NCBI GenBank assembly: GCA_030674185.1 | Contig: CM060312.1 | Location: 76,945,354-77,009,353, forward strand | Direction of reading: 5' to 3' | Length of the DNA stretch: 64,000 nt | From: Monoplex corrugatus | Lineage: Eukaryota; Mollusca; Gastropoda; Littorinimorpha; Ranellidae | Shown here: positions 1-11,499 of the stretch, piece after piece | Numbering within the stretch: the first letter of the stretch is position 1 | Layout of the letters: every line of letters begins with the position of its first letter | The notes under the pieces: model-generated | What the model was told of the DNA's origin: nothing | Database searches by the model: none | The model's input: only the letters and a program-made list of their open reading frames with translations | Program-made: the position numbers and the translations under genes

Positions 1-88
1 GAAGATGTACTTGCAGCGACAGGGGATAGATTTGTATGGAGGGCAATGATCGCCAACGCCATGCGGCATGGCACATAATGATGATGAG
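1..88 (+). mobile_element. 3' end of an RTE-type LINE
   Basis: Frame 1 from the first base reads an open segment ending in DRFVWRAMIANAMRHGT and a stop at 76-78, followed by a short ATG-rich tail. Near-identical C-termini occur at 53.5 kb (plus) and at 42.6 and 40.1 kb (minus), so this is the 3' terminus of one LINE family. Its 5' part lies outside the window. The tryptophan-arginine ending followed by a trinucleotide tail is typical of RTE-like elements (known of the family). The family name is inferred. Confidence 0.7.
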
Positions 89-109
89 GCACTTGCCTTT
101 CCAATGGAC

Positions 110-3100
110 CATTCCAGTGACGTGGAGAGGGGGGGTCTGCTGCATGGGTAACAACTTGCCCTCCACACTTACTTACCCAGGCCTTGCGCTCTGGAGAGGT
201 CACTCCAGCTTCGCTTTGCAGCGTCGACAAAACACGGGAAGTAGCAGTCTACCGGTTTTAAGTCTGCATACTCAATTGGCGTAGAGTCAGACGCCAGGGG
301 CTGCTTCCGACGGTGGGAGAGGTCATCGCATCTCACTGGGCAGCTACCGCCCGCCTTAAGCTGGGCAGCCCCCAGCCAGTAAGGTGCTGCCCCGCCACGG
401 TCCGTTAGCCTCACTGGGTGCGTGGGGTTTAGGGTGAAAACCGACAAGCGGATCGACAACTGTGCACCAGGCAACAGAAAAAATGAAAACTCCCGCCCTG
501 AAATTGGGCACGTGGAACGTGAGGACAATGACACCAGGCTTTTCTCACGACCTGCAGGAAGCAAATGATGCTCGCAAGACAGCCGTCATCGATAGAGAAC
601 TGAGCAGACTGCAGATGGACATCGTCGCCCTTCAAGAAACCAGGCTCCCAGAAACAGGATCTGTGAGGGAGAGAGACTTCACCCTGTTCTGGCAGGGCAA
701 ACCATCTGACGAGGTCAGAGAACACGGCGTGGGATTCGCAGTTAGAAACAGATTATTGGGATCCATAACCCCACCAGCAGAAGGAACAGAGCGAATCCTG
801 TCTCTCCGACTCCAAACATCCTCAGTCAGTCTAATCAGTGCCTACGCACCAACTTTGGCATCCACAGCAGAAGCAAAAGACAAGTTTTATGACGACCTCA
901 GTGCTGCTATAAGGAGAATTCCTGACAGAGAACTACTGTTCATCGCCGGCGATTTCAACGCCAGAGTGGGTGTCGATCACAACTCCTGGCCCACCTGCTT
1001 GGGTCAGTTCGGCACTGGGAAAATGAACGAGAATGGCCAGCGCCTGCTAGAGCTCTGTTGTCATCATGGGTTGTGCGTCAGTAACACCTTCTTCAACACG
1101 AAGCCTCAGCATCGAGTCTCCTGGAGACACACGCGATCCAAACACTGGCACCAGCTCGACCTGATCCTCACCAGACGTGTCAACCTTTCCAGCATCAAGA
1201 TCACTCGCAGCTACCAGAGCGCCGATTGTGACACTGACCACTCTTTGGTGTGCAGCAATGTGAAGCTCCGCGCGAAGAGACTGCACGTACGAGAAAGGAA
1301 GGCCGACCTCGCATCGACACCAGCAAAACACGCGATCAAAGAAAAGTGGAGGAGTTTGCGCGTGTGTTGGAGGATTCTCTCCCTGGCCCACCCACTGCAA
1401 ACGTCCAAGTCCGATGGGAACACTTCAGAGATGCTGTCTACAATGCCGCCATGTCTACATTTGGCAAAAAGACTAGCAAGTCAGCTGATTGGTTCGAAGC
1501 CCACTCAGAAGAAATGACACCAGTCATCGAGGCCAAAGAAACGCCTTGACAGCATACAAAATCAATCCCAGTGAGCAGAACCTCCAGGTTCTCCGTGCTG
1601 CTCGCAGCAAAGTCCAGCAGTGTACCAGACAATGCGCCATTGACTATTGGCTTCAGCTCTGCTCCCAGATTCAGACTGCGGCTGACACAGGCAACATCAA
1701 GGCGATGTATGACGGCATCAAGCAGGCATTGGGCCCAACGCAAAAGAAAACTGCCCCTTTGAAATCAGCTACAGGGGAGGTGATTCAAGACAGAGAACAA
1801 CAGATGGAGCGCTGGGTAGAACACTACACTGAGCTATATGCAAGGGAAAATGTAGTCACAGAAGACGCCCTGAATGCCACAGAGTGCCTACCAGAGCTGG
1901 AAGAGCTTGACAGAGAACCAACCATAGATGAGCTCAGCGAAGCCCTGGACTCTCTTGCCTCTGGCAAGGCACCAGGGAAAGACGGTATTCCCGCCGAAGT
2001 ACTGAAGTGCTGCAAAGAGACACTCATCACCGAGTTGCATGAAATCCTCTGCCTCTGTTGGAGTGAAGGCGAAGTACCACAAGACATAAGGGATGCTAAC
2101 GTCGTCACACAGTACAAAAACAAAGGTGACAGAAGCGATTGCAATAATTATCGCGGCATATCCCTCCTCAGTATCGTTGGGAAAGTCTTTGCACGAGTAG
2201 TACTGAAGAGGCTCCAGGTACTCGCAGAGCAAGTCTACCCTGAATCGCAGTGCGGGTTCCGTGCCAACAGATCCACTATAGACATGATGTTCTCCCTCAA
2301 ACAACTTCAGGAGAAATGTAGGGAGCAAAGGCAGCCAATCCTTCCCAAGATTGGATGTCCACCCAAACTTCTCAGCATCATCAGATCCTTCCACGAAGAC
2401 ATGAAAGGCACCGTTGTCTTTGACGGCTCAACATCAGCTGCCTTCAACATACGGAGCGGAGTGAAACAGGGTTGCGTCCTGGCTCCCACCCTGTTTGGAA
2501 TCTTCTTTGCTGTGATGCTGAAACACGAATTCGGTCCTGCAGTTGAAGGTATCTACCTCCGAACCAGGGCAGACGGTAAGCTCTTCAACCTCTCCAGACT
2601 AAGAGCCAAGACTAAAATCCAGCTGAGGTGCCTGCGTGACTTCATCTTTGCAGACGACGCAGCAGTAACCGCCCGCTCAGCTGAGGACCTACAGCAGCTC
2701 ATGACTCGCTTCAGCGATGCCTGCCAAGACTTCGGGCTTACCATAAGCTTGAAGAAAACACAGGTCATGAGACAGGACGTTGACTCTCCCCCAGCCATCA
2801 GCATCAATGACCATGAACTGGATGTCGTCCATGACTTTGTTTATCTGGGCTCAACAATCTCAGACACCCTCTCACTTGACACAGAGCTCAACAGGCGCAT
2901 CGGCAAGGCAGCTACCACCATGACCAGACTGACAAAGAAAGCATGGAGCAACAGGAAGCTGACTGAGCACACAAAAATCCAGATCTACAGAGCCTGCGTC
3001 GTGAGCACCCTCCTGTATGGCAGCGAGTCCTGGACTTTGCGAGCCCGACAAGAGCAAAAGCTCAATGCTTTTCACATGCGTAGCCTCCGACGCATTCTAA

Positions 3101-3635
3101 ACATCACCTGGCAGGACAAGGTCCCAAACAACACTGTCCTGGAAAGAGCTGGATGCACCAGCATGTACACGCTGCTGAAACAGAGACGTATGCGCTGGTT
3201 TGGCCATGCCGTGCGCATGGACGACGGACGGATCCCTAAAGACCTCCTCTACGGAGAACTGGTGCAGGGAAAACATCCCACAGGCAGACCACAGCTGCGA
3301 TTCAAAGACGTGTGCAAGAGGGACCTAAAAGCCTTGAACATCGACAAGGACAACTGGGAAGCAACAGCCCTCGAACGGTCAGCCTGGAGACAGACTGTGC
3401 AGAAAGGCCTCTCCAAGTTAGAAGAGACACTCGCTCAGCAGCACGAGGAAAAGAGAACGAGAAGAAAGGCTGCAGCCCAGGCAGATAGACCAGCGTCAGA
3501 CTTCATCTGTGCCCTCTGCTACAGGGACTGTCATTCCCGCGTCGGACTGGCCAGCCACACCCGGCGCTGCACCAGAGTAAACACCCAGAGCGCAACTCCA
3601 TAGTCTTCCGAGACTAGGACGCCTATATATGCATT
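110..3635 (+). mobile_element. nearly full-length non-LTR retrotransposon (RTE-like)
   Basis: A GC-richer leader (about 110-480) without a credible ORF precedes an endonuclease-reverse transcriptase ORF. After the stop at 3,601-3,603 comes a short 3' end containing the small inverted motif AGTCTTCCGAGACT. The leader looks like a LINE 5' UTR with possible internal promoter activity, but no specific motif was proven. The copy lies immediately after another LINE's tail and before a dispersed repeat. No target-site duplication was identified. The element is inactive: the ORF carries two frameshifts and an internal deletion (see the ORF entry). Confidence 0.8.
483..3603 (+). pseudogene. LINE endonuclease-reverse transcriptase, frameshifted and lacking RT motif A
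   Basis: The start at 483 gives MKTPALKLGTWNVRTM, the usual N-terminus of an apurinic-type endonuclease. Endonuclease motifs follow in order: ALQETRLPE, SAYAPT, GDFNARVG and TDHSLV. The reading frame shifts near 1,290-1,320 and again near 1,535-1,550. The third frame then carries reverse transcriptase blocks GKAPGKDGIPAEV, NYRGISLLS and QCGFRANRST, motif B (GVKQGCVLAPTLF), motif C (FADDAA) and YLGSTIS. It ends in a CCHC-like zinc finger with cysteines in CALC and RDC plus a SHTRRC end. Between CREQRQP (about 2,334) and ILPKIGCPPK, the block that should hold the motif A catalytic aspartate (F-DLTKAFD type) is absent, in frame. The copy therefore cannot polymerise. Host sequences often carry such copies annotated as craniofacial development protein 2-like. 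Confidence 0.85.
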
Positions 3636-3639
3636 ACCT

Positions 3640-3945
3640 GAAATTGCTTCCGCATATCTCATTTCCCTAGATCCTCCCCCCCCCCCAAAAAAAAATGCCC
3701 TTAATATAATTATGTAGCCAATTATCAATCCTAAGAGAAAATATGTAAGACTTATCGAACACATACATGTGACTGGACCAGCAAGGCAGAAAATGGTAGG
3801 AAGAAATGACAGAAAGCAAAGGAACAAGGCAGAAGCAAAGAGAGTGACAGGAAACAGGAAATTTCTAGCAGATTTTCCAGAAGGTGGGGATACTGTTTAT
3901 GCTGAAAGAGCCCCCGGCATCCCCACGGGGGAGGGGGGGGGGTAA
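3640..3945 (+). repeat. dispersed repeat family A, partial copy
   Basis: The segment from TGAAATTGCTTC through the poly-C/poly-A stretch to GAAAGAGCCCC matches a fuller copy at about 10,920-11,430 (plus) and two minus-strand copies at about 43,300-43,790 and 50,165-50,650. It has no coding potential. It lacks the first part present in the other copies and carries a C11A9 run near 3,675-3,696. Confidence 0.65.
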
Positions 3946-3961
3946 CTGAGTCCTAATCAGA

Positions 3962-4235
3962 CAGACGAACCAGTCGCCATGGGGTGCAATGGTTGGCACA
4001 ATGTACTAGCGACTGAAAGGTTGAGCAACACCCGTAATAACGGCACCCGTAAAGTGGATGAGACTCGACTGTGCGGTTCCAATCTTCCCAAAGAGTCCAT
4101 AGCACGCTCTCAACCCTGGGTAGGAACCTCTTAAAGTCAAAAATTCCCACAAAGATTTTTGAATGAAAGGACTGGAGGAGATTCGAACCCACAACCTTTG
4201 TCTTGGTCAGTGAGCCGTGGACCGGACAGAAGATT
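3962..4235 (-). mobile_element. tRNA-derived SINE, diverged
   Basis: On the minus strand a B-box-like GGTTCGAATCTCC sits near 4,170-4,190 and is followed by a body (GGGAAGATTGGAACC..., CACTTTACGGGTG) also seen in the copies at 5,155-5,365, 12,148-12,345 and 29,670-29,905. The A-box side is degraded. This is the promoter-head-plus-body layout of a tRNA-derived SINE. Confidence 0.6.
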
Positions 4236-4294
4236 CCACGTCTTAAGTTCAATTCCAGCCCCTATAAACATAAACAGCTGGCCTTTGGGCTGCT

Positions 4295-4386
4295 TGTCAT
4301 AATGTTCCAATCATTCTGCTGGAGTCAGCTCAGTGTTGCACAGGTCCCGTCCTCAACCCCCAACCTTCCCCATTTCAAGACCTAGT
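4295..4386 (+). repeat. dispersed repeat family B
   Basis: The motif CAATCATTCTGCTGGAGTCAGCTCAG and the pyrimidine-rich stretch after it recur at 43,870-44,000 and 50,735-50,860 (plus) and in reverse complement at 38,640-38,830 and 45,540-45,690. It is non-coding. Confidence 0.5.
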
Positions 4387-4389
4387 AAG

Positions 4390-4560
4390 GAGAAGAGTGG
4401 CAGAATGGTTCAGAAGTTCGCCTGCTGATAACTAAACTCAAGATTGCAGGGTTCGCTCCCCGTACAGGCCTCGACTCTTCTCCTCAGTTTGACCGGAAAA
4501 TAGAACTGAACGTCTAGTCATTCGGAAAGGGACGAAAAACGAGTCGGACCGTATGCCTTC
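4390..4560 (+). mobile_element. tRNA-derived SINE (second type)
   Basis: An A-box-like GTGGCAGAATGGTTCAGAAG (4,396-4,415) and a B-box-like CAGGGTTCGCTCCCC (about 4,447-4,461) are spaced as in a tRNA promoter. The intervening sequence does not fold as an intact tRNA with CCA-acceptor pairing, so a SINE head is more likely than a functional tRNA gene. Confidence 0.5.
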
Positions 4561-4579
4561 TGGCTACGCACGCTTAAAG

Positions 4580-5150
4580 ATCTCACGGCAGTTGAAAATC
4601 GTGAAGAGCAGGGCATTGCTCGGGTAACTTGGTATAAAACATTGGAGAGATAGGTTGATTTCCCAGGTCCCACCCCTTGAAGACCAATGAACCTTCTTGC
4701 CTTTCTGAAGTCTTGTTAAGAAAAAAATGAATATGAATATGAATTTGAAGCGAGGGAGAGAGGATGGGCACCGCCCTCAAGACCTTGCCAAGGAATAGGA
4801 TTTTGCACAGGCTCAAGGAGTCTGCCAGTTATAGTTATCGGCAGATTTTTATCCAAGGATCATCGCACTCAGGGAGGTTACCTATGTGCTCGTTTTTTGT
4901 TTTTTTTCGTCCCATTTTCTACCTTAATGGCCACAGAAGCTGGCAGTTTTGTTTTTGTTTTTTTTACAATGCAATGATGATGATGATGATGATATCGATG
5001 AGGATGATAATCATGATGCCATGGAGTTCCATCTAGGTTTGAGACCGCGTAACAGGGCTGTACTCTACGCTTACTATCATAATATATCCTGGCGTCAACC
5101 AGGCCCGAGAGATACAGACACCTGCGGTGCTGGTCAGGAGATTTGAGCTA
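4580..5150. other. non-coding stretch with short repeats
   Basis: No gene was seen. The region holds fragments shared with other repeats (the motif GGCTCAAGGAGTCTGCCAG also appears in reverse complement at 38.63 and 45.49 kb), several T-runs and a short (ATG)n run at about 4,973-4,994. The ORFs here are chance products of low-complexity sequence. Confidence 0.5.
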
Positions 5151-5154
5151 CACT

Positions 5155-5365
5155 CTCAATGACGCACCCGTAAAGTGGGATGACTCGACTGTGTGGTCCC
5201 AGTCTTCCCAGTGAGACCATAGCACGCCCAACTCTGGGTTGGAACCGACTACAGCCGAAAAATCCCGCAATGATATATTTTCAAAAGGACTGATGTGGAT
5301 TCGAACCCACAACCTTCCCAGTCAGTAGTCCGTTGCATCAACCACTACACCACGGCGACTGTTAT
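5155..5365 (-). mobile_element. tRNA-derived SINE, well preserved head
   Basis: Read on the minus strand, GTGGTGTAGTGGTTGATGC (A box, near 5,340-5,357) and GTGGGTTCGAATCCACA (B box, near 5,293-5,310) match the RNA polymerase III consensus. A body of about 130 bp that is common to the other SINE copies follows. This is the best reference copy of the family in the window. Confidence 0.75.
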
Positions 5366-6534
5366 AGGCTGATTTGGGTGCAGCGCATATGGAATTGTCT
5401 GAGCGTGATGGATCTCTCTTGAGTACATTCCGAACTCAATCTCGAGTGTGATGAATCTTTGAGCAAAATTCCTCTCTTCATTGCTGCTGCAGCTAGCTAC
5501 CTAGCCCTTTTAGCTAGACCTGAAAGGAAAGGTGCAGAAAAAGCGACCGTCAATGTATGTTAAAAATCATATTCTGTGAGCGCCTCTGATTCATCACTGT
5601 CACACTGTTGTGATAGCTGCACTGAAGCGTACAGGAGCAAAGGCATTTATTTTTAAACACCCCTGCATTCATTATCTGTTAAATTGATAATACTTTTCTG
5701 TTGACCCCTGATGTTTTCGCTCCATTCGCCCCTCTCTCTCTCTTTCTCTGTCTGTCTGTCTGTCTGTTTCTCTCTCTCGTCTCTTTCTCTATCCCTCTCT
5801 CTCTCCCTCCCCCCTCTATGTATTCTGTTGTTCTTTCTCTTTTCTTCTACGTCTGAACGATGGATAAAACTGTAGACATACTCTGGAAACTGTGGTCCTG
5901 TCTGGCACAGACATCCATCTGTGTGGGACAGCCGTATTTCAGCACATATGTTAGCGTACGTGGCAGTGTCCAGTCTTCAAAGAAAGACTGCAGTTTGCTG
6001 CTGCCGCTCACGGTAACGAGTGGGATCATTTCTATTACAAGCAGGATGGAAGTTCCTTTACGAAAAGGACAGGAGGGTAATAAACACGACAGACTAAGGA
6101 ATGGTCTAACACCAATGCGTAGTTTCGCCAGTAGTGGATGGCATCACGGAGATCATACACACACTTACACTTCCTTCTGAAACCAAATGTTGGGGACTGC
6201 AACAGGATTCAAGGTCAAGTTCATACTGCCCAGCCGACTACTAGAGCCATATCAGGGCTAACACCACGTGAAAAACGACAACCAGGATGAACTTGAGTGT
6301 AAACTGATGATACGTTGGAGACGAGAAGGAGCAGTCTCAGGACAATACCATCTAAGCAAAAAGGAAGATGAGGCAGGAAGAAATCTATCTCTAAAATCCT
6401 ACTCACTTATAATATCAGGAATTTTTTTTTGTCACTGTAAACCATTAGGTGTCACAGAAGTGGTGAGATGTCCGTTGAATGTGAGCATTAAACAGAAAAA
6501 TGGAATTTTGAGTCCTTTTGACAATAGTTGTTAA
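5366..6534. other. non-coding stretch with CT-rich microsatellite
   Basis: Bases 5,380-5,470 share a short motif (CGCATATGGAATTGTC) with 44.05 kb and 50.91 kb, and in reverse complement with 10.78 kb. Bases 5,732-5,815 are a CT/CTGT simple repeat. No convincing coding region was found. The 106-residue ORF at 5,860 has no recognisable domain. Confidence 0.5.
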
Positions 6535-7013
6535 ATCCTAGTCCGCAACAAAACTGGACTGTTCAATGGCTAGTTCACACATTCATACTGATTTTGTGCA
6601 GCCGACTGAAATCCTAGTCCGCGAAACAAAATAAATCAGACTGATCAACGGCCAGTTCACACATCCACACTGATTTTGTGCAGCTGATTGTAATCTTAGT
6701 CTTCAACAAAATAAATTGGACTGTTCAATGGCTATTTCATACATTCCTATTGATTTTGTACGGCTGATTGAAATCTTAGTCTTCAACAAAATAAATCAGT
6801 TTGTTCAATGGCTATTTCATACATTCCTATTGATTTTGTATGGCTGATTGAAATCCTAGTCTTCAACAAAATAAATTGGACTGTTCAATGGCTATTTCAT
6901 ACATTCCTGTTGATTTTGTATGGCTGATTGAAATCCTAGTCTTCAACAAAATAATTGGACTGTTCAATGGCTAGTTCATATATTCATACTGATTTTGTTT
7001 GAGCTGACTGCAG
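6535..7013 (+). repeat. tandem array, about 80-bp unit, six copies
   Basis: Six successive units begin with ATCCTAGTC or ATCTTAGTC at 6,535, 6,611, 6,693, 6,773, 6,853 and 6,933. Each contains AAAATAAAT, GTTCAATGGCTA and TGATTTTGT. The central copies are the most alike and the edges are diverged, as expected for an array homogenised from the middle. Confidence 0.85.
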
Positions 7014-7204
7014 AACCACATCGAAAACTATATCAAACAGTTTTCTGAAAGTGTCAGTGCAGTGCTTTATATAGAATGTTGGTTTCTGCCACCTTCCATA
7101 TCAATACCATGTCCATGCATTAGAATCAGAACGGGCAGTAGCAGTCTTGCATACAATTACTGGAAATGTGGTGCATGCATATGAAACGCTAGTTAAACAT
7201 CCAA

Positions 7205-7345
7205 ACTTCTTTTGGTGGCCCAGTGGTTAAAATACCTGCCCAGGAAACAAGAAACCCAAGGTCAAATCACTGATCGGACAGGAAGTTTTTTTCCATCCAC
7301 CTCCACTAGATCTTAAGCCATAGTCTAGGCACAAGTCTCACATGA
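7205..7345 (+). mobile_element. tRNA-derived SINE head fragment
   Basis: TGGTGGCCCAGTGGTTAAAA (A-box-like) and AAGGTCAAATCACTGATC (degraded B box) are about 40 bp apart, and a CCACTAGATCTTAAGCC body follows. The assignment rests on the two box-like blocks only. Confidence 0.35.
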
Positions 7346-7555
7346 TAAAGATCCAACGGCAACAAAAGAGTTGACCTTGGAAAAAATCTGTAGGAAAATT
7401 CACTTTCACAGGTAGGCCTAAACAGATATACATGGATAAAAAACAAACAAACAAAAAACAACAACAAAAACCAAAACAAGTGGCTCTGCCCTGAAGGGAC
7501 ACAATCTTCCTGGGAGAACAGCCCAAATTTCACACGTGAAACAAAAACAAAACAA

Positions 7556-7691
7556 AAGAATGAGAGAGACAGAGACAGACAGACAGACAGAGAGAGAGAG
7601 ATAGACAGAGAGAGAGAGATAGACAGAGAGAGAGAGAAAGAGACAGAAAGAGAGGGGGGAGAGAGAGGGGGAGACAGGGCGACAGGGAGAG

Positions 7692-7739
<48 letters not shown>

Positions 7740-7770
7740 AACAGAGAGACAGAGAGACAGAGAAGCAGAA
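7556..7770. repeat. GA/GACA microsatellite
   Basis: About 215 bp of AGAGAG interrupted by GACAGACA and poly-G steps. The apparent leucine/serine-rich ORFs on the minus strand are translations of this repeat. Confidence 0.9.
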
Positions 7771-7789
7771 GAAGAAGAAAACAAAATAA

Positions 7790-9448
7790 AACAAGTACAA
7801 ATATAAAGAGATAAAGAGAAATGGCAATGTTGCAGGCAGTCAAGACAATATGTGCGTACGTTAGCTGAGAATAGGGCAGGGGGTGGCAGAGATCATCTGT
7901 TTTAGTGTTAAATGAAAGGACAAGGGTTGGCACACTGCTGCTGTGTGACTATTTAAAATATCAGTGATAGCTAGAGGTGTCATGTTTTGGATAAACGTGC
8001 CACTTAAAAAAGGTCAAACACAGCAGGAAAGTGCGGAACTAAGATTATTATTCTGAATAACAAATGACAAAAGAGCGCAAATTTGTAAAACCTTTTGACA
8101 TTGTGGTATCCATAAGATTGCCTATAATGCTGCAGACAACCTACTAACTTGTTATTAAGTTCCATCAACGATGAACAACAATGCGTTATTTTAGATAAAT
8201 GTTTGTAATTCAGATGGGATACAACCAGAAAGCTCACAAAAAAACGATGTCAGGCACATTTCCGTTTATTTTATAAGAACATGGCTGAATAACATGTTAC
8301 GTTTATATAGGTTATCTGCATATATGTAACATCATTAACACACATAGCAATATACATCGATAGGAGAAAACTATTTCTATAACAATCAATGTATACAATA
8401 ATTCTTAATATAAATCAATGTATACAATAATTCTTACGTTTATATATCTGCATATATGTAACATCATTCACACACATAGAAATATACATCGATAGGAGAA
8501 AACTATTTCTATAACAATCAATGTATACAATAATTCTTAATATAAATCAATGTATACAATAATTTAATATATATAACAATTCTCACAAATCATGAGAATA
8601 AAAGCAATTATTGTTTGATACGTTTGGTTGACACTGAACAAGAGCAAGGGACATTTGATACTAACAATCCTGTACATCTAAAAATGGAATGTTGAAGAGT
8701 TACACAGGCATTTAAGATTTTTAAGACCTTTTTCTTCATACCAGTAAATAAATTGATCACTGGTATATACACAATTCTGTACATTTAAACAGAAATAGAG
8801 TAAAGCTGCAAAAACAAAATCACTAAGATAAATCAGATAAATCTTTGCAGACATGTCTGGGGACACAAATTTACGTATTAAAGACCAGTGTGAATCATTA
8901 CTCCATTACACACACAGTTTGGCATAAATTACTATAAGAAATAGAGTAAAACCCAAACAACAAAATAAAAATTAATTAAATCATTGCTGACATATTTACC
9001 ATAAGACAAAAAGATTACAAGCCTAAATGTGAACTTTATGCCTTCTCCTGTCTTAAGTGGGAACAATACAGTTAAACCAAACCAAAAGTCTTCATCTGCT
9101 TCCCCTGACAACCGAGACAGCAAGCAACAAGGGAAGATAAGAAGATAAGGGAAATAATAACAAGAATGTGAGGCAACACTGCTTCCTCTAAAGTTGCGCA
9201 CCTTTTGTGTAATACAACCCTGAAACTTGGAATCACTTTATATATATGTAAATTTGTTGACATTTCTGCCTCTTCAGGACTGAAAATATAAATTCAATTT
9301 CACTGAAATTCACACTTAACTGGAAAAAAAAAATCTGGAAACTGCAAGAGAATCTTGTTTTTTTTGTTCTTGTTTGCAATTAAAAAAAAAAAATTTAAAT
9401 ATGCATAAATGACCCAAACCTGGGCTATGCCTATTCAAAAATGTAAAA
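7790..9448. other. AT-rich non-coding stretch with a 137-bp tandem duplication
   Basis: Bases 8,297-8,433 and 8,434-8,566 are two near-identical direct copies (start TTACGTTTATATA, contain CATCGATAGGAGAAAACTAT). The rest is AT-rich and unmatched. The interval lies downstream of gene 1 on its transcribed strand, so part could be its 3' UTR, but no polyadenylation site could be fixed. Confidence 0.6.
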
Positions 9449-9449
9449 T

Positions 9450-9622
9450 CTACAATTAATTATTAGAATCAAGTATGCATGGTCAACAAAAACTGGTAAA
9501 AAGCTCTGTCTGTAAGTAGGCATGAATTCTTTAATCTACAATTAATCATTAGAATCAAGTATGTATGGTCAACAAAAAACTGGTAAAAAGCTCTGTCTGT
9601 ACGTAGGCATGAATTCTTTTCT
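9450..9622. repeat. 86-bp tandem duplication
   Basis: TACAATTAATTATTAGAATC through GGCATGAATTCTTT occurs twice in direct orientation with starts about 86 bp apart (9,451 and 9,537). The copies differ by only a few bases. Confidence 0.85.
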
Positions 9623-9727
9623 GACACATCTGAGATATACACTGAGCCAGACACACAATCATGGTTGTCCTGACCTCTGTCAGAATAATTTTCTTAAAAG
9701 TCAAAAAACAAAACAAAACAAAACAAA

Positions 9728-9731
<4 letters not shown>

Positions 9732-9795
<64 letters not shown>
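9732..9795. repeat. GA microsatellite
   Basis: Uninterrupted (GA)n of about 60 bp following an A-rich stretch of AAAAC units. Confidence 0.95.
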
Positions 9796-9955
9796 AACAA
9801 AAAAATACACTGCATGCACATGCGCGTAAACACATGGACATCATAAATCTTTTATTGGCATGTTATCATAAAAATTGTATTGTACAGACACCCACTTATA
9901 CTATCATAAACCAATTATTGTCAGGTCAACATAAAAAGTTGTACTGTCCACACAC

Positions 9956-10050
9956 ATCATCATCATCATCATCATCACTGTTATCATCATCATCATAATT
10001 AAAAGCTGTTTATTCTCAGATCAATGTAAAAGTTGTATTGACAACCACCT

Positions 10051-10122
<72 letters not shown>
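9956..10122. repeat. ATC and CA microsatellites
   Basis: A (CAT)n run at about 9,956-9,995 is followed by a CA array at 10,051-10,120 with one CCAC interruption. There is no coding content. Confidence 0.9.
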
Positions 10123-10123
<1 letters not shown>

Positions 10124-10468
10124 CAACAACAACAAAACAAATCTAAGATGGTCAGATGAACCAGACAAGCAAGCATTCTCCTTGTTAAACCTCTTTGTGT
10201 ACAATAACAAATAATACATGTATATTGTTTACACACTGAGGCTTTATATTTCCAAGTGTTGACAAAAGAACATCACTACAACATTAACAGTCAGTTCACA
10301 GAAAGCTACAAAATAAAGCAAAACACCAAAATATCATATTTCAAACATTTGGACAGAAGCAACAATCATACACATTAATTATTATAATTCAATTTCATGA
10401 TAATTATCATAAGGCTCTCAAGTCATTTTTCAATGGAAGTAATTTATTTTAAAATTCACTTTTCAATT

Positions 10469-10473
<5 letters not shown>

Positions 10474-10541
<68 letters not shown>
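10474..10541. repeat. CA microsatellite
   Basis: About 68 bp of (CA)n with a single CTCA interruption. Confidence 0.95.
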
Positions 10542-10542
<1 letters not shown>

Positions 10543-10759
10543 TTAGCAAATCAATACATGAGAGACAGCACTGATTTTAAAAGTGACTGGAAAATATTGA
10601 GCATCATTTGCAAATAGCAGTGACTATCAGACATATAACTAACACTCTTTCTTGTTTAGCTGCATTGACTGAACACAGCCAGGGTTTTGCTGAAATAAAA
10701 CCAACAAACCAATTTCGTACCTGAACATGACAGGGAGTCAAACAACAGGGATTCATCAC

Positions 10760-11430
10760 ACAGTTTGGTCCGGAGTGATTCGTAACTCTCAGATAATTCC
10801 ATATACGCTCTACAAAAATTTGCCAGCAGTTATCATTATCACTATTACTTTTAAAGCCCAGACAACTGTGCTGATCATACCAGGGCTATAAGTTTCTCAA
10901 CACATCTTTGAACCCGAAACAAAGACTCTGGAAATGAAAATCAGGTACTCATATCAATGCATTTGTGCGCTTAATCTAAAGATATGCCCCTAGCGTTGAC
11001 CACTCCATCCAATCTATCACCAAGGGGTTCAAAAAAACAAACCTAAATGCAAATACACAAACATAACTAGGTACTACACTAAAACCTACATGAAAACAGG
11101 CCTGATTTATCTGAAATTGCTTCACATTTCTACATGAGTTAATGCAGTTAACGCATGTGCCCAATTCTCAATCCCAAGAGAAAGGAAGGAAGGCTGTATG
11201 AAAAACATAAGGTGAAGGGATCAGCAATGTAAAAAATGATAGAAACAGATGACAGAAAGCAAAGGAGCAAAGAAGAAACAAAAAGAGAGTGACAGAAAAG
11301 AGGAAATTTGTAGCAACAGATTTGAGAAGGTGGGGATATTATTTATATTGAAAGAGCCCCAGCCTCTCCATGGGGAAGTACCAACAGTTATCTCTAGAAC
11401 CTGTGCAAAACCTATACACTGGCAATGGTC
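10760..11430 (+). repeat. dispersed repeat family A, longest plus-strand copy
   Basis: The block from about 10,920 (AATGCATTTGTGCGCTTAATC) to 11,420 (CTATACACTGGCAATGG) aligns with the reverse complement of 43,300-43,790 and with 3,640-3,945. The upstream part (GTGATTCGTAACTCTCAGA, 10,775-10,793) is shared with 13,950 and, inverted, with 5.4 and 44.08 kb. No protein or tRNA-like promoter was recognised. The copies differ by roughly a quarter of positions, so the family is old. Confidence 0.65.
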
Positions 11431-11499
11431 CTGAAATGGGGAGGCATGGGAGATGGGAAGGAACTTATGCATAACATACAGCAAGCTGACACAACAGTA

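Noticed and set aside
2280..2420. Intron in the LINE RT instead of a deletion
   Set aside because: The frame passes directly with no inserted sequence; the missing block is absent from the DNA, so this is a deletion.
4390..4470. Functional tRNA gene
   Set aside because: A- and B-box-like blocks are present but the acceptor stem and anticodon arm do not pair convincingly; a SINE head fits better.
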